DNA of 19,889 nt from positions 1-19,889 of the forward strand of contig JBLNBQ010000076.1 of NCBI GenBank assembly GCA_050260095.1, in the 5' to 3' direction. Shown here piece after piece: positions 9,113 to 16,790 of the stretch. The number at the start of each line of letters is the position of its first letter. The first letter of the stretch is position 1. The DNA comes from JBLNBQ01 sp050260095 (lineage in GTDB: Bacteria > Bacillota > UBA5301 > DYFA01). The position numbers and the translations under genes are program-made. Under the pieces are notes generated by a model, which worked only from the letters and a program-made list of their open reading frames with translations, was not told where the DNA came from and made no database searches.

Positions 9113-10744
9113 ATGAAGGAACTGATCTTTGGACTCATCGGTGGGACCGCTTTGCTCATGTACGGCGTGGACATGATGGGCGAAGGTCTCGAACGCGTCT
9201 CCGGCCCGATGATGAAGAAAGTCCTGGCCGCCTTGACGGGGAAGCTATGGAAGGCCTTCCTCGCGGGGACGATCCTGACCGCGCTCGTGCAGAGCAGCAC
9301 AGCCATCACGGTCCTCAGCGTCGGGTTCGTCAACGCCGGCCTGATGACCCTGCGGCAGGCGGTCGGCATCATTTACGGCGCCAACATCGGGACCACGATC
9401 ACCGCTCAGCTCATGGCTTTCTCCTTCAAGTTGACCGACATCGCCCTGGTCGTGCTGGGGCTTGGTTTCGCCATCCAGTTCTTCGCCCGGACCCGCTGGC
9501 AGAAAGACCTGGGCCAGGCGATCATGGGTTTCGGCATCATGTTCCTCGGCCTGAAGATCCTCAATTCCGGCGTCCCGATCATCAGGAACAGCCCAACCAC
9601 CCGCTACTTTTTCGAGCACTACGCCAACCAACCACTCTTCGCCATCGTCATCGGCATGGTGGCGACCATGCTCGTACACTCTTCCAGCGCGACGGTGGGC
9701 CTGACGATGGTCCTGGCCACGGCAGGCCTCATCAACCTCAACGGCGCGATCGGCCTGATGCTGGGCGACAACATCGGCACCTGCATCACCGCCCAACTGG
9801 CCAGCCTGGGAGCGAACACCTCGGCCCGCCGCACCGCGTGGGCGCACACGCTTTACAACATCATCGGTGTCCTACTGGCGATGCTGGTCTTTGGCCTCTT
9901 CAGGAAGATGATCGCCGGCACGTCGCCGAACATCGCTCAACAGGTAGCGAACTCCCACACGATCTTCAACGTCCTGAGCGCGGTGATCTTCCTGCCCTTC
10001 ACCAACCAGTACGTCAAGTTCCTGGAGTGGATCGTCCCGGACCGGGAGAAGGCGCCGGCGGCCAAGTTCACCTACATCGACCCCCGCTTTCTCGACACTC
10101 CGGTGGTCGCCATCAGCGCCACGGTCAAAGAGATCGCCGCGTGCGCGGAGTTGACCCGGCGGATGGTCCGTGATTCCCTCGAAGGACTGGTGCACGATGA
10201 CCTCGACCGGCTGGAGAAGGTCTTCCGGGACGAGGAACGGGTCAACGAACTGCAGCAGGCGATCACCGAGTACCTGATCGCACTCTCCAATCAGGATGTC
10301 GGCGCCGATGTTTCCGCCAAGATTCCGACCCTGGTGCATTGCATCAACGACATCGAGCGGATCGGCGACCACGCGGAGAACCTGGCCGAGTTGGCCAAGG
10401 ACAAGGTGGAGAAAGGGCTGCCCTTCTCCGACGCGGCGATCAGGGAACTCGAGAACCTGCTCGCCGAGATCGACAGCATGACTGTGGAGACGCTGCGGGC
10501 CTTGGAGGAGGGCGACCCCGAGGCGGCCGGCGTGGTGCTCGAGCACGAGAAGCGGTTCGACGCCCTGACCGACAGCCTGCGGGAGCATCACATCCGGCGG
10601 CTTGAGGAAGGGCGGTGCCGGGTCCAATCCGGGGTCATCTTCCTCGACATCGTCTCGAACCTCGAACGGGCCGCCGACCATTTGGAGAACGTCGCCGAGG
10701 CGGTGGCGAAGGACTTCCGGTGGGAGCACCGCGAACCGGCGTGA
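9113..10744 (+). CDS. Na/Pi cotransporter family protein with C-terminal PhoU-like domain
   Basis: A 543-residue protein. The N-terminal half (about 1-320) is an integral membrane domain with the duplicated signature of sodium-phosphate cotransporters: the first QSST motif at residues 60-63 with a following GANIGTTITAQL, and the second HSSSA at 189-193 with GDNIGTCITAQL. The C-terminal part (about 340-540) is helical with the repeated acidic pattern of PhoU domains (INDIERIGDHAENLAE, VSNLERAADHLENVAE). The likely role is sodium-coupled phosphate uptake at the cytoplasmic membrane, with the PhoU-like tail possibly gating it. The ATG is preceded by GGAGGGG (9102-9108). No other phosphate gene is adjacent and I saw no PhoP box. 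A terminator follows at 10788. Confidence 0.95.
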   Translation: MKELIFGLIGGTALLMYGVDMMGEGLERVSGPMMKKVLAALTGKLWKAFLAGTILTALVQSSTAITVLSVGFVNAGLMTLRQAVGIIYGANIGTTITAQLMAFSFKLTDIALVVLGLGFAIQFFARTRWQKDLGQAIMGFGIMFLGLKILNSGVPIIRNSPTTRYFFEHYANQPLFAIVIGMVATMLVHSSSATVGLTMVLATAGLINLNGAIGLMLGDNIGTCITAQLASLGANTSARRTAWAHTLYNIIGVLLAMLVFGLFRKMIAGTSPNIAQQVANSHTIFNVLSAVIFLPFTNQYVKFLEWIVPDREKAPAAKFTYIDPRFLDTPVVAISATVKEIAACAELTRRMVRDSLEGLVHDDLDRLEKVFRDEERVNELQQAITEYLIALSNQDVGADVSAKIPTLVHCINDIERIGDHAENLAELAKDKVEKGLPFSDAAIRELENLLAEIDSMTVETLRALEEGDPEAAGVVLEHEKRFDALTDSLREHHIRRLEEGRCRVQSGVIFLDIVSNLERAADHLENVAEAVAKDFRWEHREPA

Positions 10745-10787
10745 GGGCGAATCGCCGTTCCAGGAGCCGGGAAGAGACACGAAGAGG

Positions 10788-10815
10788 GGCGCTGCCCGCG
10801 AGCGGCGCCGTTTTC
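10788..10815 (+). terminator. Rho-independent terminator after the Na/Pi transporter gene
   Basis: GGCGCTGC (10788-10795) pairs with GCGGCGCC (10802-10809) over 8 positions including one G-U, around the 6-base loop CCGCGA. GTTTTCG follows. The short T run is typical for a GC-rich genome, and the site lies 44 bases after the stop codon. Confidence 0.68.
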
Positions 10816-10843
10816 GTCGGCAGAGACAGATAAGGTAATTGTA

Positions 10844-10873
10844 TTGGAACGATAAGCAAATATGTCGTATCAT
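10844..10873 (+). promoter_or_regulatory. Promoter of the ECF S component / TudS-like unit
   Basis: TTGGAA (10844-10849) and TATCAT (10868-10873) are 18 bases apart and match the sigma-A hexamers at 4 of 6 and 5 of 6 positions. This is the only AT-rich stretch between the preceding terminator and the S-component gene. Confidence 0.5.
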
Positions 10874-10876
10874 GAC

Positions 10877-10905
10877 GTGGGTGGCCTTTCCAGGAAAGCC
10901 GCCAC
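10877..10905 (+). promoter_or_regulatory. Leader hairpin upstream of the ECF S component gene
   Basis: The leader between promoter and ribosome binding site can fold: GTGGGTGGCCTTT (10877-10889) with AAAGCCGCCAC (10895-10905), about 11 pairs including one G-U, two single-base bulges and the loop CCAGG. It ends 5 bases before the GAGGAGGT Shine-Dalgarno (10911-10918). It resembles no riboswitch I know and is too small for most; it may stabilise the mRNA or be regulatory. Confidence 0.35.
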
Positions 10906-10924
10906 ATGGGGAGGAGGTCCGGTT

Positions 10925-11485
10925 ATGTCCGGGAGTTCGTCCACGTTCGTGCTGGTCTCATCGGCCCTCGGGGTCGCCGTCAACCTGATCGGCGGCACCC
11001 TGGTCCAGATGACCAAGGTTCCTCTGCTCTTTCTCGACACCATCGGCACCATGTTCACCGGCGCGGCTTTCGGACCGTTGGCCGGCGTGGCGGTGGGATT
11101 CGCGACCAACTTGGTGCAGGGTGTCATGACCAATCCGAAGGACATCCCCTTCGCCCTGGTCAACATGGCGGTCGGCCTGATCGTCGGCCTCGTTGCCCGC
11201 AAGGGTGGGTTCAGCTACGGGAAGGCGTTCTGGACGGGTCTCGCGTTGGCGGTGGTCTGCCCGCTGGTCGGCACCCCCATCGCCGTCTGGATCTACGGCG
11301 GGATCACCGGGGGCGGGCTCGACTTCCTCTTCGCCTGGCTCAAGGGCTCCGGCGCCGGCATCTTCACGGCCGCGTTCCTGCCCCGCATCGCCGGCAACCT
11401 GGTCGACAAGATCGGCAGCGCCCTGCTGGTCGCCTTCCTGCTGCAGAGGGTTCCGGCGCGGCTCTACCGGAGCGACGCCCGGTGA
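10925..11485 (+). CDS. ECF transporter S component, CD3073-like
   Basis: A 186-residue membrane protein from ATG 10925, chosen over an upstream in-frame ATG at 10862 because GAGGAGGT (10911-10918) is 6 bases before it. About six hydrophobic segments are visible, with glycine-rich stretches typical of S components (TIGTMFTGAAFGPLAG, VGFATNLVQG). It resembles the CD3073-type putative S component of Clostridioides difficile, by recall. S components capture a vitamin or other small substrate and partner with a shared ATPase/EcfT module. No ATPase or T gene is nearby, so it would use a module encoded elsewhere. The next gene, a TudS-like desulfidase, overlaps it by 4 bases (GTGA), which suggests translational coupling and a thiolated or sulfur-containing substrate. 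Confidence 0.82.
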   Translation: MSGSSSTFVLVSSALGVAVNLIGGTLVQMTKVPLLFLDTIGTMFTGAAFGPLAGVAVGFATNLVQGVMTNPKDIPFALVNMAVGLIVGLVARKGGFSYGKAFWTGLALAVVCPLVGTPIAVWIYGGITGGGLDFLFAWLKGSGAGIFTAAFLPRIAGNLVDKIGSALLVAFLLQRVPARLYRSDAR

Positions 11486-11967
11486 AGCGGGGGCGGCGTC
11501 TTCTCCTGGTCGCCCACTGCGTTTTGAACCAGAACGCAGTGGTCCATCCGTTGGCCCGGGCGGCTGGGGCTTTGCCCGGCGCGGTGAGCGCCGCGATGGA
11601 AGCGGGGGTGGGATTCTACCAGTTGCCCTGCCCGGAGACGCTCTTCCGCGGGCTGACCCGGGCCCCCGAAACGCTGGCCGGTTACGACACGGCGGAGTAC
11701 CGCCGCCTCTGCGCCCGGCTGGTCCGGCGGGTGGGCCGCGACCTCGAACCGCTTCTCGCCGACGGGTGCGCGGTGGCGGGCGTGCTGGGGATTGCCGGGA
11801 GCCCCTCGTGTTCGCCCACCCACCCGCAGGGGGTGTGGCTGCGCCAGTTGCTCGCGGAGCCGTGGCTGAGCGGGGTTCCCGTCCTTGGGGTGCCTGAGTG
11901 CGAGGAAGAACCTGACCAGGACCGCACGTTCCAGGAACGATTGCGGGCCGTCCTAGCCAAGGGTTGA
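11482..11967 (+). CDS. TudS-related putative desulfidase, CD3072-like
   Basis: A 161-residue protein starting with GTG inside the stop region of the S-component gene, with GGAG (11469-11472) 9 bases upstream. Its cysteine motifs fit the DUF523/TudS family: AHCVLNQN (Cys13), LPCPE (Cys50) and GSPSC (Cys110). In characterised TudS thiouracil desulfidases three cysteines hold a [4Fe-4S] cluster that accepts sulfur from the substrate; these three are the natural candidates. Further cysteines are at 77, 96 and 140. Pairing with an S component parallels CD3073/CD3072 in C. difficile, suggesting import then desulfuration of one compound. The substrate is unknown. A strong hairpin follows the stop codon. 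Confidence 0.8.
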   Translation: MKRGRRLLLVAHCVLNQNAVVHPLARAAGALPGAVSAAMEAGVGFYQLPCPETLFRGLTRAPETLAGYDTAEYRRLCARLVRRVGRDLEPLLADGCAVAGVLGIAGSPSCSPTHPQGVWLRQLLAEPWLSGVPVLGVPECEEEPDQDRTFQERLRAVLAKG

Positions 11968-11969
11968 AG

Positions 11970-11997
11970 GGGCGCCGGAGCGGACTCCGGCGCCCTT
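11970..11997 (+). terminator. Strong hairpin after the desulfidase gene
   Basis: GGGCGCCGGAG (11970-11980) and CTCCGGCGCCC (11985-11995) form a perfect 11-bp stem with the loop CGGA, starting just after the stop codon. Only two Ts follow, so classical intrinsic termination is uncertain, but position and stability fit an operon end before the fapR promoter. Confidence 0.65.
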
Positions 11998-12031
11998 CGC
12001 ATGATCGCGGCCCCAGCTATCCACATTCTGC

Positions 12032-12060
12032 TTGCGCCGCCTCTTAGCACCAGGTATAAT
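12032..12060 (+). promoter_or_regulatory. Promoter of the fapR-plsX-fab operon
   Basis: A perfect TATAAT (12055-12060) lies 17 bases after TTGCGC (12032-12037), whose first three bases match the -35 consensus. It is 62 bases before the chosen fapR ATG. No other promoter was spotted in the following tightly packed genes down to rnc, so it probably drives the whole fatty-acid cluster. Confidence 0.68.
12044..12060 (+). promoter_or_regulatory. Candidate FapR operator overlapping the fapR -10
   Basis: TTAGCACCAGGTATAAT resembles the Bacillus FapR box (about TTAGTACCTGRTACTAA, from memory). The left half matches 7 of 8 bases, the ACC-A-GGT core is a perfect inverted repeat, and the right half fits if one base is missing. 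The box covers the -10 element, so bound FapR would block RNA polymerase until malonyl-CoA releases it. Inferred from sequence and position. Confidence 0.55.
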
Positions 12061-12122
12061 CAATCTGTAAGTTGCTTTTAATAGCTGGTAGCAAAAGAAG
12101 ACGGGTGGAGACGGTCGGGAAG

Positions 12123-12719
12123 ATGGTCACCAGGCTCCCCAAGCGCGTGCGGCAGAAGCAACTGCTGAAGAAGCTGACGGCGGACCCGTTCCTCACCGAC
12201 GAGGACTTGGCCCGGCTCTTCGCGGTCAGCGTGCAGACTGTCCGGCTCGACCGGCTCGAACTCGGCCTCCCAGAACTGCGCGAGCGGATGAAGAAGGTCG
12301 CCTCCCAGGTCTACACGAAGGTGCGTTCGGTCGGCTCCGGCGAGGTCATCGGCGAGTTGATCGAGGTGCAGTTGGGAGAGTCGGGCCTCTCCATCCTCGA
12401 CACCGTGGAGGGCATGGGCTTCGCCCGCACCAAGATCGTGCGGGGGCATCACATCTTCGCCCAGGCCAACTCCCTCGCCGTGGCGATCATCGATGCTCCG
12501 GTGGCGCTCACCGGTTCGGTTGAGATGCGCTTTCTGCGCCCGGTCATGGTGGGGGAACGCCTCGTGGCCAAGGCCCAGGTCGACTCGGTGGAGGGGCGCC
12601 GGTACGTGGTGGATGTCCAGACCCGTTCGGGGAACGACGAGGTGTTCACCGGGCGGTTCGTGGTTTTCGCCCAGCCTTCGCCGGAGGAGCCGGCGGCGGG
12701 AACGGAGGGTGAGCGATGA
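12123..12719 (+). CDS. fapR: Transcription factor FapR, malonyl-CoA-responsive repressor
   Basis: A 198-residue protein. ATG 12123 gives the usual family N-terminus; GTG 12105 is an alternative, since neither has a perfectly spaced ribosome binding site. Residues about 1-60 form a helix-turn-helix of DeoR type (LTDEDLARLFAVSVQTVRLD, then RLELGLPELRERMK). Residues about 75-190 form the hotdog effector domain with the diagnostic RGHHIFAQANSLAVAIID segment. FapR represses fatty-acid and phospholipid genes, and malonyl-CoA binding to the hotdog domain releases it from DNA. It heads the operon and a FapR-like box overlaps its own -10, consistent with autoregulation. Its stop overlaps the plsX ATG (ATGA), so the two are translationally coupled. 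Confidence 0.95.
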   Translation: MVTRLPKRVRQKQLLKKLTADPFLTDEDLARLFAVSVQTVRLDRLELGLPELRERMKKVASQVYTKVRSVGSGEVIGELIEVQLGESGLSILDTVEGMGFARTKIVRGHHIFAQANSLAVAIIDAPVALTGSVEMRFLRPVMVGERLVAKAQVDSVEGRRYVVDVQTRSGNDEVFTGRFVVFAQPSPEEPAAGTEGER

Positions 12720-13768
12720 TCCGCGTGGCGTTGGACGCGATGGGCGGTGACCGGGCCCCGGCGGAGATCGTCCGGGGGGCGGTCGCCGCGGTCGAGCGGC
12801 TGGACGTGGAGGTCTGGCTGGTCGGAGCCGAGGAAACGGTTAAGCGGGAACTGGCCGGCACCGGTTACCGGGGCGGGCGCATCCAAGTCGTTCATGCGCC
12901 CGAAGTGGTGCCGATGGGCGCCCACGGGGCGGAGGCGGTGCAGAAGGACCGGCACCGGCGCGCCACTTCGATCCTGGTCGCGACTGACCTGGTTCGTCGC
13001 GGCGAGGCCGGCGCTGTGGTGAGCGCCGGCTCGACGGGCGCACAGCTGGCGGCCGCGCAACTCTCCCTGCGGCGGATGCGGGGCGTCCACCGGGCCGCCA
13101 TCGCCTCGCCGATGCCGACGCTCGAGGGCATCTCCGTGCTCATCGACGCGGGCGCGAGTCCAGATGATGAACCCCGCGATCTGCTCACCAACGCCATCAT
13201 GGGCAGCATATATGCGGCAGAAGTCCTGGGGATTGCCAACCCGCGGATAGGGCTGCTCTCCAACGGGAGCGAGGAGACCAAGGGCAACGCGCTGGTGGTC
13301 GAGGCGCACCGGCTGCTGAAGCAGAGCGGGTTGAACTTCGTCGGCAACATCGAGGGGCGCGAGTTGCTCTCCGGCGCGGTGGACGTCACGGTCTGCGATG
13401 GTTTCACCGGGAACGTGGTGCTCAAGACTGCGGAAGGAGTCGGGCTCGGCGTCTTCGAGATGATGAAGCGGGAGCTGGTGGGGACGCGGGCCGCGGTCGG
13501 CGGGCTTTTGCTGAAGCCGTACCTCCGGAAGGTCAAGGCCCGCATGGACTATAGCGAGTACGGCGGCGCGCCGCTCCTGGGGGTCAGGGGCATCTCGATC
13601 ATCGCCCACGGGAGTTCCGACGCCCGGGCTGTCTACAACGCCGTCCGAGTGGCGGCCGAAGCGGTGGGGAAGAACATCACCGGGCGCATCGAAGCCTCGT
13701 TGGCCAGCCACGGGCTGGTCCCGGCGGAGACGCCCGGCGAGGCGGCAGGAGAGGAAGCGAAAGAGTGA
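12716..13768 (+). CDS. plsX: Phosphate acyltransferase PlsX
   Basis: A 350-residue protein of normal family length. It starts IRVALDAMGGDRAPAEIVRG, the classic PlsX opening, and has RRATSILVATDLV, SAGSTGAQLAA, IEGRELL and GFTGNVVLKTAEG at the expected places. PlsX converts acyl-ACP to acyl-phosphate, the acyl donor for PlsY in phosphatidic acid synthesis; it is a peripheral membrane enzyme. The SAGSTGA segment has Ser where the common motif is SAGNTGA, a mild variation. ATG 12716 has GGAGGG (12704-12709) 6 bases upstream and overlaps the fapR stop. The plsX stop in turn overlaps the fabH start. Confidence 0.97.
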   Translation: MIRVALDAMGGDRAPAEIVRGAVAAVERLDVEVWLVGAEETVKRELAGTGYRGGRIQVVHAPEVVPMGAHGAEAVQKDRHRRATSILVATDLVRRGEAGAVVSAGSTGAQLAAAQLSLRRMRGVHRAAIASPMPTLEGISVLIDAGASPDDEPRDLLTNAIMGSIYAAEVLGIANPRIGLLSNGSEETKGNALVVEAHRLLKQSGLNFVGNIEGRELLSGAVDVTVCDGFTGNVVLKTAEGVGLGVFEMMKRELVGTRAAVGGLLLKPYLRKVKARMDYSEYGGAPLLGVRGISIIAHGSSDARAVYNAVRVAAEAVGKNITGRIEASLASHGLVPAETPGEAAGEEAKE

Positions 13769-14766
13769 TGGGAGTGGGGCGTCCGGTCGGGATCGTGGGG
13801 ACCGGATTGTGCGTGCCGGAGCGGGTCTTGACCAACCACGACCTCGAGAAGATGGTGGAGACCTCTGACGAGTGGATCGTCACCCGGACGGGGATCCGGG
13901 AGCGCCGCATCGCCGACCGCGATACGGCTTCCTCCGATCTCGCTTACGGGGCGGCCGTCCAAGCCCTGAGGAACGCCGGGGTCACGCCGGAGGAAGTCGA
14001 TCTCATCATCGTGGCGACGGTCACCCCGGACATGCTCTTCCCGGCGACCGCCTGCATAGTGCAGGGACGCCTCGGCGCGACCAGCGCGGCTGCCTTCGAC
14101 CTGTCGGCCGGCTGTTCGGGGTTTCCCTACGCGCTGGCCACCGGGGCCAACTTCGTCGCCACGGGGCAGTACGACACGGTCCTGGTCATCGGCGCCGACT
14201 GTCTCTCGAAAATCACCAACTGGAAAGACCGGGCCACCTGCGTGCTCTTCGGCGATGGGGCGGGGGCGGCGGTGCTGCGGCAGGTGCCCCAGGGCTACGG
14301 CATCCTCGGTACGGTGCTCGGCGCGGATGGCACAGGCGGGGACAAGCTCAACATCGCGGTGGGCGGGTCTCGCCGGCCGCTCCAGTATGAGAAGGAAGAG
14401 ACCGACGACGGTGGACGGTACATCCGGATGCTCGGCGCCGACGTCTTCAAGTTCGCGGTCCGGATCATGCCCGCGGCGGCGGAGGAGGTCATGACGAAGG
14501 CGGGCATCTCCCCCGACGAGGTGCAGCTTTTCGTCCCCCACCAGGCGAATATCCGGATCATCAGCGCCGCGGCCGACCGGCTCGGCATCAGCATGGACCG
14601 GGTCTTCGTCAACGTTGACCGCTACGGCAACACCTCGGCCGCCTCCATCGGGATCGCCCTGCACGAGGCGGTCAGCCAGGGCCGCATCACGCGCGACGGC
14701 ATCGTGGTGTTCGTAGGGTTCGGGGCAGGCCTCACCTGGTCGGCTCTGGCCATGCGGTGGTATTAG
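13768..14766 (+). CDS. fabH: Beta-ketoacyl-ACP synthase III
   Basis: A 332-residue condensing enzyme that starts fatty-acid synthesis by joining acyl-CoA to malonyl-ACP. The thiolase-fold catalytic triad is visible: Cys116 in AGCSGFPYAL, His258 in VPHQANIRI, and Asn288 in YGNTSAAS. The family opening GIVGTGLCVPERVLTN and the WIVTRTGIRERR motif are intact. ATG 13768 shares one base with the plsX stop; GTG 13765 is an equally possible start because GAGGAAG (13751-13757) is better spaced to it. Branched or straight primer preference cannot be read from sequence. The TAG stop overlaps the ribosome binding site of fabD. Confidence 0.97.
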   Translation: MGVGRPVGIVGTGLCVPERVLTNHDLEKMVETSDEWIVTRTGIRERRIADRDTASSDLAYGAAVQALRNAGVTPEEVDLIIVATVTPDMLFPATACIVQGRLGATSAAAFDLSAGCSGFPYALATGANFVATGQYDTVLVIGADCLSKITNWKDRATCVLFGDGAGAAVLRQVPQGYGILGTVLGADGTGGDKLNIAVGGSRRPLQYEKEETDDGGRYIRMLGADVFKFAVRIMPAAAEEVMTKAGISPDEVQLFVPHQANIRIISAAADRLGISMDRVFVNVDRYGNTSAASIGIALHEAVSQGRITRDGIVVFVGFGAGLTWSALAMRWY

Positions 14767-14774
14767 GAGGAAAC

Positions 14775-15710
14775 ATGACGGTAGCATTTGTCTTTCCCGG
14801 GCAAGGAAGCCAGGTGGTCGGCATGGGCCGGTCGCTCGCCGAGAGCGATCCGGAGGCCGCCGGCCTCTTCGCCGAAGCCGACCGGGTTCTGGGTTATCCG
14901 CTGACCCGGGTGATGTGGGACGGCCCGGAAGAGGAACTCAAGAAGACGATCCATACTCAACCGGCGCTGCTGACGGTGAGCGTGGCCCTCCACCGGCGGT
15001 TGGCCGGCCGGGTTACGCCGGCGTGGGTGGCCGGGCATTCCTTGGGGGAGTATAGCGCCCTGGTCGCCGCCGGCGCGCTGACCTTCGCCGACGCCCTCCG
15101 GCTGGTCCGGGCGCGGGCCGAAGCGATGGAGTCCGCCCTGCCGGGCGGGGCCGGGGGCATGGTGGCGGTCCTTGGCCTCGACAGCGCCGAGATTCAGGCG
15201 GCGTGCGAAGCCGCGGCCCCGGCGGGCCGTGTGGAGATCGCCAACTACAACTGTCCCGGCCAGGTCGTCATCTCCGGAGAGACTGCCGCGGTCGAGGCGG
15301 CCGGAGAGGAGTGCCGCCGGCGCGGCGCCAGCCGGGTGGTGCCGCTCGCCGTCTCGGGCCCGTTCCATTCGACCCTCATGCAGCCGGCGGCCGCCGCCCT
15401 TGCCACTGCCCTGGAAGGCGTCGCCCTCAAAGACGCGGCCATCCCGGTGGTCGCCAACTTCACGGCGGCGCCGGAGAAGACGGCCGCTGAGATCAAGGCG
15501 AACCTGGTCAACCAGATCACGGGCGCCGTTCGCTGGGAGGAGTCGATGCGCTTCCTGATCGGACAAGGGGTCAGGACCTTCGTCGAAGTGGGCCCGGGAA
15601 AGGTGTTGGCGGGCCTTCTGCGGCGCATCGACCGGCAGGCCGCCGTCCTCCCGACCGAGGATGGCGAGGGCTGCCAAAAGGTGCTTGATTTTCTAGGGGA
15701 GGGTGCTTAA
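14775..15710 (+). CDS. fabD: Malonyl-CoA:ACP transacylase
   Basis: A 311-residue enzyme that loads malonyl groups onto acyl carrier protein for chain elongation. It begins MTVAFVFPGQGSQVVGMG. The nucleophile Ser89 is in GHSLGEYSALV, the carboxylate-binding Arg114 is in VRARAEAM, and the catalytic His198 is in SGPFHSTLM, all at the spacing of E. coli FabD. ATG 14775 is chosen over an open frame starting at 14757 because AGGAGG (14765-14770) directly precedes it and the protein then begins at the family position. The fabG ATG follows its stop by one base. Confidence 0.97.
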   Translation: MTVAFVFPGQGSQVVGMGRSLAESDPEAAGLFAEADRVLGYPLTRVMWDGPEEELKKTIHTQPALLTVSVALHRRLAGRVTPAWVAGHSLGEYSALVAAGALTFADALRLVRARAEAMESALPGGAGGMVAVLGLDSAEIQAACEAAAPAGRVEIANYNCPGQVVISGETAAVEAAGEECRRRGASRVVPLAVSGPFHSTLMQPAAAALATALEGVALKDAAIPVVANFTAAPEKTAAEIKANLVNQITGAVRWEESMRFLIGQGVRTFVEVGPGKVLAGLLRRIDRQAAVLPTEDGEGCQKVLDFLGEGA

Positions 15711-15711
15711 G

Positions 15712-16461
15712 ATGGAATTGGCCGGACAGGCCGCCCTGGTAACAGGCGGTTCCCGGGGCCTGGGGCGGGCGATCGCGCTGGCTCTGGCGGCCGGCGGCGC
15801 CGATGTCGCGATCAACTACGCGCGCAATGCTAGCGCGGCGGAGCAGGTCAAGGCGGAGATCGAGCGACTCGGCCGGAAGTGCCTGACGGTTCAGGCCGAC
15901 GTCGGGGACGGGACGCAAGTCGAGGCGATGTTCACCGCGGTGACGGAGGCGTTCGGCCGGCTGGACATCCTGGTCAACAACGCCGGCATCACCCGGGACA
16001 CCCTGCTGGTCCGGATGAAGGAAGAAGACTGGGACGCCGTTCTTACCACGAATCTTAAGAGCATATATAATTGCACCAAATTCGCCGCCAAGCTGATGAT
16101 GAAGGCCCGCAGCGGCAGCATCGTCAACATCTCCTCGGTGGTCGGCCTGGGTGGCAATGCGGGACAGGCGAACTACGCGGCGGCCAAGGCGGGAATAATT
16201 GGTTTTACCAAGTCGGTCGCCAAGGAGCTGGCGCCGCGCCAGGTCCGGGTGAACGCGGTGGCGCCGGGGTTCATCATGAGCGAGATGACCGACGCCTTGG
16301 GAGAGGAGATCCGGACCGCCTACCTGGCGCGCATCCCCCTCGCCCGGTTCGGGACGCCGGAGGAAGTGGCGCAGGTGGTGCGGTTCCTGGTATCGCCCGC
16401 AGCGAGCTACCTGACAGGGCAGACGCTTGTGGTCGACGGAGGACTCAGCATGAACATGTGA
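15712..16461 (+). CDS. fabG: 3-oxoacyl-ACP reductase
   Basis: A 249-residue short-chain dehydrogenase that reduces 3-oxoacyl-ACP with NADPH. It has the Rossmann TGGSRGLG motif near residue 13, the NNAG motif, and the catalytic Ser in NISSVVG with YAAAK supplying Tyr and Lys. The C-terminal VDGGLSMNM is typical of FabG. ATG 15712 is chosen because GGGGAGGG (15696-15703) is 8 bases upstream; the GTG at 15703 in the same frame lies inside that site. It sits between fabD and acpP, which supports FabG over other dehydrogenases of this large family. The acpP start follows after 29 bases. Confidence 0.96.
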   Translation: MELAGQAALVTGGSRGLGRAIALALAAGGADVAINYARNASAAEQVKAEIERLGRKCLTVQADVGDGTQVEAMFTAVTEAFGRLDILVNNAGITRDTLLVRMKEEDWDAVLTTNLKSIYNCTKFAAKLMMKARSGSIVNISSVVGLGGNAGQANYAAAKAGIIGFTKSVAKELAPRQVRVNAVAPGFIMSEMTDALGEEIRTAYLARIPLARFGTPEEVAQVVRFLVSPAASYLTGQTLVVDGGLSMNM

Positions 16462-16490
16462 GCGCCTGGGTTTCGGAAGGAGGTGAACGC

Positions 16491-16724
16491 ATGGAGATTC
16501 TCGACCGGGTCAGAGAAATCATCGTGGACCAGTTGGGGGTGGACGAGGAAGAAGTCACCCCGGCAGCCTCTTTCATCGACGATCTGGGGGCTGACTCGCT
16601 CGACATCGTCGAGCTGATCATGGCTTTCGAAGAGGAGTTCGATCTGGAGATTCCTGATGAAGACGCCGAGAAGATCGCCACGGTCGGCGACGCGGTGGAC
16701 TACATCAAGGAACACTCCCAGTAA
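16491..16724 (+). CDS. acpP: Acyl carrier protein
   Basis: A 77-residue acidic protein with the phosphopantetheine attachment site Ser36 in the motif GADSLDIVEL. It carries the growing acyl chain between the enzymes encoded around it. The ribosome binding site AAGGAGGTGA (16477-16486) is a 10-base perfect complement to the 16S tail, the strongest in the window, matching the high demand for this protein. A long hairpin follows in the gap before fabF. Confidence 0.98.
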   Translation: MEILDRVREIIVDQLGVDEEEVTPAASFIDDLGADSLDIVELIMAFEEEFDLEIPDEDAEKIATVGDAVDYIKEHSQ

Positions 16725-16754
16725 ACGGACGGCTGCGTAGCTATCAGCATGGGA

Positions 16755-16790
16755 GGGAAAGTCCCGGGGGATGCGCTTCGGGACTTTCTC
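16755..16790 (+). promoter_or_regulatory. Intercistronic hairpin between acpP and fabF
   Basis: GAAAGTCCCG (16757-16766) and CGGGACTTTC (16779-16788) form a perfect 10-bp inverted repeat, extended by a G-U and a G-C pair to 16755 and 16790. No U-tract follows, so it is not a standard terminator. It could mark an RNA cleavage or stabilisation point that separates acpP mRNA abundance from downstream fabF-rnc. The pairing is seen; the role is inferred. Confidence 0.55.

Noticed and set aside
12449..13711. 420-codon minus-strand open frame opposite fapR and plsX
   Set aside because: Composition-driven frame rich in Arg, Asp, His and Pro with no plausible family; plsX on the other strand is full length.
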